DNA of 30,410 nucleotides from positions 1 to 30,410 of the forward strand of contig JAIPMN010017921.1 in the NCBI GenBank assembly GCA_020650975.1, written 5' to 3'. Below the pieces are notes generated by a model that searched no databases, was not told the origin of the DNA, and saw nothing but the letters and a program-made list of their open reading frames with translations. Shown here in pieces: positions 1 to 12,000 of the stretch. This DNA comes from Apostichopus californicus. Its lineage: Eukaryota; Echinodermata; Holothuroidea; Aspidochirotida; Stichopodidae. The position numbers and the translations under genes are program-made. Each line of letters begins with the position of its first letter. The first letter of the stretch is position 1.

Positions 1-78
1 GCTGGATATTGCCATGCCACCTTCAATAGAAGATAATCCACGAAAAGACAGGGCTGCTCACTTGGATTTACTTAAACT
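1..78 (+). CDS. ARFGEF3: ARFGEF3 exon 1 of window (5' end cut by window)
   Basis: The frame opens at base 2 and reads through AMPPSIEDNPRKDRAAHLDLLKL. HLDLLKL is identical in vertebrate ARFGEF3. The exon ends at 78 in phase 2 before a consensus GTAAGT donor. The true exon start lies upstream of the window, so its length is unknown. Confidence 0.88.
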
Positions 79-3000
79 GTAAGTTTGCTTCTGACAAAAA
101 ATTGTATTCTAGCATTTATAAGTAAATTGTGATATAAAGTAATCATACAGTGGCTATGTAAATGCTCATGCACCTAAATATGTTCTAAGAGGTGGTGAGG
201 TGATGTAATGTGATGGTGAGGGGAAACCAGGCGATTGCCAGATGTGTACACAAAGAGCGGACGATATTCACCCCACCCCCCACACACCCTTGTAGCGATT
301 AAAATGCTCTGATAACTACATTGCTTTAGAGCCTTAACAAGTCTGGTATCTGTTAGTCCAGGGAGATTATGCACTGACCAGTGACTGTGTTCTCCAGCTT
401 AGAGTCTGGAATTACATATCATATCATACATATCAATACGTATCATATAATGTAATATCATATGATATATATCATTACATATCATATCATATTATTACAT
501 ATAATTACATATCATAGCATGACATCATTACATATCATATCATACATATCATTACATATCATAACATATCATACATATCATTACATATCATATCATATAT
601 CATTACATATCATATCATACATATCATTACATATCATAGTATTACATATCATTACATATCATTATATATCATATCATATATATCATTACATATCATTACA
701 TATCATATCATATATATCATTACATATCATTACATATCATTACATATCATGGTATTACATATCATTACATATAATTACATATCATACATATCATTATATA
801 TCATATCATATATATCATTACATATCATTACATATCATATCATACATATCATTACATATCATAGTATTACATATCATTACATATCATAACATATCATATC
901 ATTACCTATCATTACATATCATAACATATCATTACATACTGCATCAGAGTCTGGAATTACATATCATCATCTGAACACTTTTGTGCATAATCACCCATTA
1001 TCATGATATTCTATAAACATTGTCCACGGAGCGAGCAATGGAACATCAGTTCTGCTGTATTAAGCGTATTGACCTGTACAATTCTAGAGTATCATATGGC
1101 ATTCCATAGGGCTACAATCCTGGTAAGCTTGACATTGATCAGATTACATCGTTTGAGAAAATTCACTTCACTACAGTCAATATTCCCCTTTTCCTCTTTT
1201 AGTTTGATTGACGGTATCACAGAGGCTGCAGAGAGCAAGATCAGTCATGTTTCTAACACCAGTGTAAAGTGTATTTATTCACTTCTCACTTCACTGGAGC
1301 AACTCCACCAAGGGCAGGGGATTCGACCACAGCAGGCTGATATTATCCTGAAATACTTTCAGAGTCAAGAGAAAGAAGACTCACAGATACTGGATGGTAA
1401 TGTTGGATGCGCTTTTTAAGTATATAATATTGTCCCACATAATTTGACCAAATAGGTCCTGACTGTTCTTTGAATTGATATGTTGGGATTAACCATGTCT
1501 TTTATTACATCTACTGTATTACTATTCATTTAATCAGGCATGAACGCTTCCTCTGAATCAGAGCATGAATCAAACAGCAAAGGCCATGACGAGAGGACTG
1601 AGAAACAAGAAAAAGACAAAGATGACTTAGGAGAGAGAGAAGAGGCTGAAGGAGCAACAAAGGATGAGATGACCAACGTCTGCAATCCTGGTGGTAAGTT
1701 TTGGGAAATACTACCTTTAGCTAGCTACCAACTCACATTGTCTATTAAAGATTACTACTGTGAAAGCTTTCTGTTCAACTTAAATGTTTCAGGTAATAGT
1801 GGTAGGGAAGGGATGGGGAGGGGGAGCTGTACTAAAGGGGTCAAACTTAATTTTTTACAGCTGTGTTTGAGCAAAATGTGTTATATGGATTAAGGTAACT
1901 GGTCAGTTATGAATAGTGGATCCTTACTTTGCCTAGGGACTTATTCACAGCAATTTGAATGTTAATAACAAAAAAAAGTTCAGCCTAATGTAACTATAGT
2001 TTTGTATTCCTTAAAGCACCTGTCTTGTGGCACATCTGCATTCAAATTCCATTTCATTTTTTGCACTCCTGATGTGCCGGCCTCCCTGGTTTGTTTTTAG
2101 TCAACAACATTTCAGAGAAGAGTAAGGCTCCAGTCCATGGTTTGGAGATGAACCACCAGCCGAATGAGATGAAACCATCCTCCCTGGGAGGAGGAGGAGG
2201 AGGGGGAGTTGGTGAATTGGTATTAGATGGGCTGAGCAGTAGATCTGATGAAATCGCAAAGATGCAGGCAGAAGCAGAGAAACAAGGAGCCCGAGATTAT
2301 GCGGACGGATTGGTGGCGCTACTTCCCAGGATCCTGGATGTCACAGAGGTAGATGAGGCCTTACAACAGTTTGCTTCCAAGTTTGTGGCAGGTATAAGAC
2401 AAGTGTTGGTGTGCAGATCTTCTATCATGTAAAATGCTATATAAAAATATATTACTATTATTATTATCATTGTTCAATATCTTTCTTTTAGAATAACAGT
2501 AAACAGCAATTTTCTTGCATATTTTTATTTTGTTTACACCAGTTGCATAACTGGGGGGGTGATGGGATCCCCCAGTCAACATCTTTCCCCCATTTGCCCC
2601 CCCCCCCAATGACATTGGTGGGCAAAGCAATGTTGGACAAATATAATAACATACATTTAAAGGCTCAGTTAAACCAGTTCGGTGTTGACATAAATCCCTA
2701 ATTGACGGGAATTCTCAAATTAATACCAGCCAATTGAGTCTCAAGTTAAATATAATCTTATCATTTTGCTTTCTGTCAATGCTACGGGAACCCGATCTCC
2801 CTCCCATGGCCCCACACGCTATCCAATGAGATAACTTGCTAGCATGCTTGTTATATCAATTGCCAGTTGTTCTTCTTTGACAATGCATCTGAAAATGTCA
2901 TGATATCACAATGAGATCACAATTATGTCAATGTCACATCACTGTGATATTAGTGTGATATTATTGTAATATCAATGTGATGTCATTGTGATATAAATGT

Positions 3001-6000
3001 GATATTACAATATATATGTGATATCATGTGATATTGTGATATCAGTGTGATATTGATATCACAATGAGATCACCATTATATCATTGTGATATCTATGCGA
3101 TATGATTGTGATATCACAAGAGAACACAATTACATCAATGTGATACCATCGTGATATCAAAGTGATATCGATGTTATATAATTTTGATGTGATTGTGATA
3201 TCAATGTGTTTTCATTCAGTCAATGTGATATCATTCAGTCAGGCAGTTGTGTCCCTTCGCAATCACTGACACTTTGGAAGAAATTTTGTCACCTTACTAA
3301 ATAGTTGATACCTAAGTATAGTCATTCATTAAAATACTTTTAAAATATCATAACCTGTAAGCTATGGTTTCTATCCAACAGGTTACACTATGAAGAAACC
3401 GATTTCAGACCACTCTGAATCTCAGACGAGTCAAAAACTGAATTTGACACCTGTTATCAATGCTGATGGCATATATGTCTCTACCTGCTATGGTTTGCTG
3501 CTTAACATGAAGCTGTTAATGTGTGACCACTACAACAACCCAGGAAACTTACCCCTGACACAGGTATGTAGCAGTGCTTTACATTGTTGTGGCACAGTAA
3601 CCATAACTGGGGGGCTGCAGCCCCCCCCCCCAACCAAATATTTTTGTGAAAATTCGGGCAATATTCTGAGAATTTTTCGGGCACCTACGGAAAGAAAATA
3701 AATTGTAATGATGTAGCTAAATGTAATTAATAACCTAAAAAAAATCCCCTTGGTACTTAAAATAAAGTTGCCCGACTAATTCGCCATTAAGCCTATATGA
3801 TATGTACATTAACATGTTGAACCCACGTGGAGCTCGTGAAAAATTTTGGTTATATTTTTCGGGCAAGTCGTTACAGCCCCCCCAAATCAAATTGGGCTCC
3901 TACACCTATGACAGTAACTGCCTGATTACGATACCAAGCCCAGGAACTTATCCCTTTACGCCATGTGGTAGAGTACTAACTGCCTGACCTCCATAAATAG
4001 TCTTACTAGTAACTTACCCTGGACATAGGTATAGAACTATCAAACAACCTAACCACCATCATAAACCAGACACTTCTACGTTACACAGGTGCGGCATGAT
4101 ACTGCTTGACCGCTATGATAGTCTTAGTAATTTACCTCTTACACAATGTATGGCACAGTATCTGCACTCTCTCTATGATAAGCCATTAACTTAACTCTTA
4201 GCCAGGTTACTATGGAAAATTCTATAATCATTAGGAGCAGTTCTCGTATCTGCCCTTGTAGTAGGTATGACTATTACATGTATTACTATCTACCCAGTAA
4301 TCTAGTTCAGGTATGGCGCAGTAATTTTCTGATCACAATTTCGATGCAGATTTTCCAGCATTCAATACATTTTGCTTCAATGATCCATAAGCATGTATAG
4401 TCTGGCAAATATTAATCTACCCAGTAATCTACCTCTTAGACAGGTACGACGCAGTAATATTCTGATCACAATTTTCAATGCAAATTTTCCATCATTTCAA
4501 TACATTTTGGCTTCTTTGCTTCATTGAACCACAAGCATGTATAGTCTAGCAAATAGTTCCTTGTAAAAGAAAATTAAGTTCCCACTGATGACGTATAACC
4601 TTAATACCGACAGAAACAATTCGTTGATGGTGTTCATAGCAGTGGTGTGCTCGTATACCTGTCTGCCACCTGGCTGGGTGAACTCTATCGTATTCTCATC
4701 ACGAGGGATTTACTGGGAGAGGCGGGATACCATCTGAATCAGGAAATCTCTGGAGGAGGACTCAGGACATTCCTTAAAGGTTCCCTTGTTTACTTTTCTC
4801 TCATTGTCAATGTTAAGACCTTTGGACGATCCAATCGAATTGTTTGTCAAAGTATTGATATTAAAATATGCAAAGACAAAGGGAACAATCTGAACATCAC
4901 CTTATTTATTTATTTATTTATTATTTATATATTTATTTCCACTGCACATCAATAACTGAGAAATACATATTTTAACATATGTCAGAAGGTCAATGTGTAT
5001 TGAAAATATTGCAAATACCATAATGGATGGGTTATTCAATTGATATACTTTTAGAGTTAATTTCAAAATCTTCCTCTTGTGAAGGAATGGTATAAATTAC
5101 TGACAAGCTTCCATGAGTTCCAAGAGTTATGAGGACAAAATAACACTATTTCAAATTGGGTTATCTGTTACACACTCCAATATTACATGGAATGGTTAAA
5201 TTCTTCAATGGTGTGTGAACTAAGAACCAGTATAGATGGTACAAATGACATTGCACAAAAAAAAAATCCATTGAGCTACCAACATGGAAGTCAATGGCCT
5301 TACATACCAGTGAAGTAGAGAAGAAACTGTAGAAACCTCACAAGAATGATAGATCTGAAGAAGGGAACGTCCAGGTGTCAGCTTACTAAAGGATGCAACT
5401 AATAACATCAAAACCTAAATGCATTCTTGCATGTCTTTCTGGTGTTGAAAGCCTAGACTAGGGTGTTGAGATCATTTTGTTTGAAAGATTGAAAATTTCA
5501 GACATAAGAAAAGAAAGTCTTGTGAGAAATTAGCAACTGTTGTGAAATAAAGCATTAAGCAAATGATTTATGTTATAAACCCCCCCCCCCTAGAAATAAA
5601 ATGATAATAATCCTACATTATTTAACCTATATTGAATATTTATTTGATAGATATTGATGGAATGGGAAGCCAAGCTGTTGGAGGTCAGCTGTTACAGGAA
5701 GCATCATTTTTATATGACCAGTCTGCTCAGGCTTTTTTAGCAGATCATCACCCAGCTCCTCAGGCAGGTGAGAAGCCAAAAATTCATTTTATTTTGAAAT
5801 AGATTCTTTCTTGTGTAAAAGTAAGTTGGCCTGACGTTTCGATCCTAGCAGGATCTTCTTCAAAGGCTAAATGACAAGTGACACTTGTCATTTAGCCTGA
5901 AGATCCTGCCGGGATCGAAACGTCAGGCCAACTTACTTTTACACATTCTCTTACACAGGCTCTCTAGTGGATAAGCAGTTTGCTAACAGTATTATTTTAT

Positions 6001-9000
6001 TTTTATTTAGATTCTTTCTTGAGAGATAATAATTTATATCTAATTCTATTATGAAAACCACCTGTGAAGATGAGTACTGTAGATTTGCCACCAATTGATA
6101 GAATATTTGGTTTTGTCTTTATAATTAGGCCACCAAAGATGAATTTGTATTTCACTTTTGAATGCTGGACAGTTGGCATCGATTGGTTAATTCATTTATT
6201 GATTGAGCTTTATTCTGCTCATTAAGAATTTAACAAGTTACAATGTACAGAACTGGTAAAGAAGAAGTTTAATGAAAAGAAAATTAACCTAAGACCTTTG
6301 CATAATTTGTGTCTACTAAATCTATCCATTTCGGTAAATATAACAAAATAAAAGCATTATTCATACTGATAAGTATCCAAGAGGACCTGTGCTATCCATT
6401 TAAGTAAATATAACAAAACGGAAGCATTGTTCATACTGATTAGTGTCCCTCAGGAGCTGTGCTAACCATCTAAGTAAATATAACAAAATAAAAGCATACA
6501 TTGAGACAAGTATCACACAGGAACTGCTCACCATGTAAGTAATATAACAAAATAAAGCATTATTCATACTGATGAGTGTCCCACAGAAACTGCTAGCCAT
6601 TTAAGTAAGTATAACAAAATAAAAGCATTGTTCATACTGATGAGTATCCCACAGGAGTTGTGCTATCCAGTTTAGTAAATATAACAGGATAAAAGCATTA
6701 TTCATACTGATAAGTATCCCACAGTAACTGTGCCAACCATTTAAGTAAATATAACAAAATAAAAGCATTATTCATACTGATAAGTATCCCACAGGAGTTG
6801 TGCTAGCCATTTAAGTAAATATAACAGGATGAAAGCATTATTCATTCAGATTAAATTGTGTTTTTCTCCCTGTCACACCTAACATATTGATAGTTTTCTA
6901 TATTACTGAGAGTTGTTCTTCTTTCCTCTCTATCAGGGTCAAAGTTCACAAGACATGTCTTGACAGCATTTTGGCAGAATATCCTCAGTGTGTTATCAGT
7001 TCCAATAAGTACTAATCTGTCAGTGGAGGTCAAAGGTCAAGAAAGTTCATCCAAAGAGAACAAGAGCAGAGATGAAGACGTTCTTTGTCTCAGCTTAGAC
7101 GGACTACGCAAAGCTGCAGAACTAACCTGTAAATTAGGTCAGTCAATCATTGACCCCTTATAAGCCACACCCTAGGGAAAAGGAATTTGGGGTTAGTTCG
7201 TAAATTTGAAAGATGAATTTAAGGGCATATCCTGTATCATTACCTTAGTATTGAAAGAAAGATAAGAAATTGGAGAATTCAGATTTTATGGTTTTTATAA
7301 TATTTTCTGGTAAATATTTATGCAAGTTAGGCCACCAGATTTATTTACTTTTTGTCATCGTTGGGGGAGGCGGGTGGTGGTGGGGGGCATAATTATGTCA
7401 TCATTGAACCCTTTTCCTTGTATTTCATGTTGTTGTATGGCAACCCCCACACCTTTCAGATATGCTTTGAAGTCATATATGTCATATGTATGTTTGAAGG
7501 TGCCTAAGAGTCCTCTTTCTCTTTGGATATTATTCAATATGAATTCAATATAATATTGCTTTCAAATGTGAGTCTCTTTATATTCCATAGATCGGTCAGT
7601 AAACAGGAACATGCCTAGTCCATGTTTATAGCAATAATGTTACATATATGTTTAAAGAATCATTCACTGTTTAATACTCATGTAAATTGCTATCAGGAAT
7701 ATTAGTTACATATCTTACAATATTTTAACATTTTTGGGTTTGTCAGGCTTACAAAAGAGATGCGCAGGAGTATTTGCACATCTAGCTGAAGCCTCCTGCT
7801 CCGAAACGGGATCGGACGGCAGCAACGAAAAGGGGAATAAATCTCGTAAAGTATGGCCCAGCAGAACACCATCGGGCATGAGACTTCACGCCGTGCATGC
7901 ACTTAGTATGGATGCTATACTATCTATGGGTGTAGAAATGGGCAGTCACTCTGCTGAGTGTTGGAAGCATGTCTTCAGGTATAATTATTAAATTAAAGGC
8001 CCCGTTCTGTCTTGAGTAGTCGACGTATTAGTCTATGAGGGGTTAATAGTTTTAGTCATGTTGGGATTAGAATGGGTATGTGTTAGTTGCAAACAGCTTG
8101 AAGCATGTCTGTAGGGATTACTCTTAAATCCCTGTTTTGAGTCAGTAATGTCGGAATTATATTTGTATGAGTAATATCTTCATTAATTGAGATAGAATGA
8201 GCAGGCAGCGTTGCGGAACGTTGAGAGCATGTTGTCAGACAACTATTTCAATTCCCTGCTGCTCGGTGGAGTCAAATACATCTGACAGTAAATTAATATC
8301 CTCATAATTTGGTAGTAAATATCTTGCAGCAGCTTGCATCGTGTATTTATCAATGATTGACACTACTAAATATTTATGCAATGATCGTTAAGGGGAAATA
8401 ATACACAGGTAGAAGAAGTTATAGCAATTGTCAGTTATTCCGATATATTATAGTCTTTATGATACAGAGTGGGGTGGGGCTATACCTAGAGGTGAGGATA
8501 GGAAGCATTTATCATCAATATAACCAGGAAAGAACAATAGAATATGTAGCATATGTAGCTGTCCATACAATTCCAAACTATGGAGCTATAAAAGAGACAT
8601 TACATGTGAATTCAAACTAGGTCGCTTGAATTACTAATCTAAAAGTGCCAGTGCTGTGAGGAAAGAAGAATAGTATTTCTAGCATATGTAGCTGCACATA
8701 CAATTCCAAACTTTGGAGCTATAAAAGAGACATTACATGTGAATTCAATTCACTTGAATTACTAATCTAATAGTGCCGGTGCTGTGGCCAAGTGGATAAA
8801 GGCGGTGGCATTTGAAGCAATGAGGCTTAGCAATTGGGAGGTTCCGGGTTTGATACCTGGCCGGGTGAAAGTAAGGTGGGTCTTTCATCCAAGAGCAATC
8901 TATGGCTTTCCCATCTGAAATGACTTTCTAATTCGTAAAGATTCCAAATTTGTGTAAAAATGTTTGAATTGGAAGCCACCTGACGTGAAAGTTGTAATCC

Positions 9001-12000
9001 ATAAGACCTTGCGGGTTTCTCCCACACTTGTGGTCACTTATGCGTTGTAAAAATGACTGCTGATTATCATTATTATATTATTATTAGTACTCGTGAAAAC
9101 ATATTATAAAAAATAAATAAATACATTTTTGTTTTATATTTATATTTATATTTTAATTTAAATTTATTTATAAAAATATTTGTACCCTTTAAATCTCTAC
9201 AGTTGGTTATCTTATCAGTCCGTGGTCTTAGTTACGACAATTCCTCTACATCTGTTTCTCTTCTCTCATACAGATGTTGTGCATACGTGTCCCAGTTAGA
9301 GCACACACAGTTTACCAAGGACAAGGGAGTTCCTTCTCCTCAGACTATCATCCCAAAAGTGAATGATTCCAAAGCGGGTGAGGCGACCTTTGACCTTGGC
9401 GATCTCGATTCCGCTCCGGCGTACACACCGGTCAGTCTTCCTCCAGATCAGTCGGACTTCGACTCGGATCAGTCGGTTCAAGACATCGTCAAGAAGGAGA
9501 AAACGGAGAAAGGATTTGAGATAAGCTCTGCCACTGGAGCACTCCTGGCTCCTAGTTGTGCTTCCAAAGTGCTCTGTAGTTTATCCTCATCAGTTGACAG
9601 GTGAGTTTCCTCTAGAGTAGTGGTCAGCAAACTTTTCAGGCCCTAGACTCGTGGTCTTCCTTTGAGGACTGTGCCACAACCCGCCAGATTCCCACCCCAA
9701 CCCGCCAGATTCCCAACCCACCAGATTCCCACCCCAACCCGCCAGATTCCCACCCCAACCCGCCAGATTCCCACCCCAACCCGCCAGATTCCCACTCCTC
9801 AGAATCATAGCTCAGGATGCATGAGATCTAACTTGGACTTTGGATGCCAAGCTCCGAAAACCGTAGATTGAACATTTTTCTGACATCTGAAAAATCCAGC
9901 AATCAATGGAGAAACTTTCACAGCCCACATTTTGGTCATGCCCATGTTCGTCAATTGTTGCCCTAGAGAGAATTCATGAACTTCTATTGTTTGGTTCTAT
10001 GATTGAGCATAATATTAACCACTGTAGCATGCTGTTCACCTTTTGTGACCTTCATGACTAAAAATTCAGTCATAATTGTCAAATTGATTTGATTTAATCA
10101 GCTTTTGCATGATTAGTTTGACTTTTTTACAAAGTGATGGATTCATTTGAAGAAAAACATATTTTGCGTATGTCTAGACAAGTTGTCGAGTCCATTGATT
10201 GGCTGGGTCTATCAGGGTTTTCCCCTCTTTGTGACCAATTTTTAAAATTGTGCATTAAGTAATTTTTCTGCTCTTTAACTAGAGTTTGTATGACAGTCAA
10301 TTTTGCACAAGGTTCATTCATTTTGGCAAGTATGAAGTTTTTAGATTTCTATTACAGGGTACTTTAATCGTCTGTACACATGGCTTTTCAGATGTCTATC
10401 CATTTTACAAACAGATTATTTGAAGAAGCTGCTTTAAAGCTAAATCTTAAAGCTCTCCTTAGTTTTCTCCAAGAGCTTTGTGCTGCCTCTCAGTTACAGC
10501 TCTACAATACCTACCCGACTCAAAAGAAGGTGAAGAGTTTGGTTATCCCAACCTCTCCCAGTAAATCTGTCTCCACCAGCGATAAGGCCGAGACCTCTCT
10601 TCATCTCTATCGAATGGGTGATGTCATCCTAAAATGTGTCAGGCAGTCTAGTCGACCACTTCTCCATCTCATGCAGGCCTGGAGTATGGTAGCTCCACAT
10701 CTTGTAGAGGTAATTTATCAAACAGCAGGGTGTAGTCCTGCATATCATGCAGGCATAGAGTATGGTAGCCCCTGCATCTTATAGAGGTAATTTATCAAAC
10801 AGCAGGGTGTAGTCCTGCATCTCATGCAGGTCTATAATATGGTAGTCCTGCATCTTGTAGAGGTAATTTATCAAACAGCAGGGTGTAGTCCTGCATCTCA
10901 TGCAGGTCTATAATATGGTAGTCCTGCATCTTGTAGAGGTAAATTATCACACAGCAGGGTGTAGTCCTGCATCTCATGCAGGTGTATAATATGGTAGTCC
11001 TGCATCTTGTAGAGGTAAATTATCAAACAGCAGGGTGTAGTCCTGCATCTCATGCAGGTCTATAATATGGTAGTCCTGCATCTTGTAGAGGTAAATTATC
11101 AAACAGCAGAGTGTGGTCCTGCATCTCAGACAGGCCTAGAGTATGGTAGTCCTGCATCTTGTAGAGGTAAATTATCAACCAGCAGGGTGTAGTCCTGCAT
11201 CTCATGCAGGTCTATAATATGGTAGTCCTGCATCTTGTAGAGGTAAATTATTAAAATACAGTTTCATGTTTGATACCAATATTGCCTTGGTTTCTAAAGA
11301 AAACACAAACTGCATTTGAGGTGTTTGATGTGATCAATCTGAATGTCATTGTTGGATTGTTCACGTATTTACATATTTTCTCAACTCAAAAATATCTTTT
11401 TGATTCCCTTAACCTTAATTGCTTACACTTATGAGATGAGTTGACTTTCTTAATCCTATAGAATAACTGTAAAAGAAAACTCAAACATAATAATTCAATC
11501 AGCTAGTTGCTGTTTCAGTATAATATCTCTCATAATCAAGTCTGCTCATACAGAAAATAGTGTGTTTGTGCCTTGATCTCACCACTTAAAGTGTGTTGCC
11601 TTTAAAAGCAATATCACTACTTACCTAAACCTACCACACTAATCACATGAGAGACATGAAGCCTAGCCTACATTGTAAGTAATATTTGGGTCTGATAGCA
11701 TTTGGTCATTACCTGCTGTGGCTATCTTTTAGCTATTTGCAACTTTTTAGGTGAAAAGTAAAATTTCATAGATTTTTGTAAAGGATATTTCTCTAATAAC
11801 TTTAGTGATTCTGAGATGTGATATAAGGTTTTGATGTTACTGTAAAGTATCTTGTCTATTTTTGCTTTCATTCATTATAGGCTGCATGCCACAAGGACCG
11901 TCATGTCTCTAAGAGAGCTACGGCCATTATTCATGACGTTCTGACAGAGATCTTCACTTGTAAGATGGAGCTGGATTATTTTCATTTCCATGAGGCCTTA

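Noticed and set aside
462-974. 170-codon plus-strand open frame rich in Tyr, His, Ile
   Set aside because: It lies entirely on the ATTACATATC array in an intron. The lack of stops comes from the repeat composition.
8774-8866. Genuine tRNA gene
   Set aside because: The A and B boxes are good, but the acceptor stem does not pair and an unrelated body with an ATT tail follows, so it is a SINE head.
10380-10414. Exon 11 starting at the nearer acceptor TTTTCAG (10391)
   Set aside because: It would break the frame coming from exon 10. The acceptor at 10414 restores RLFEEA, which matches the family.
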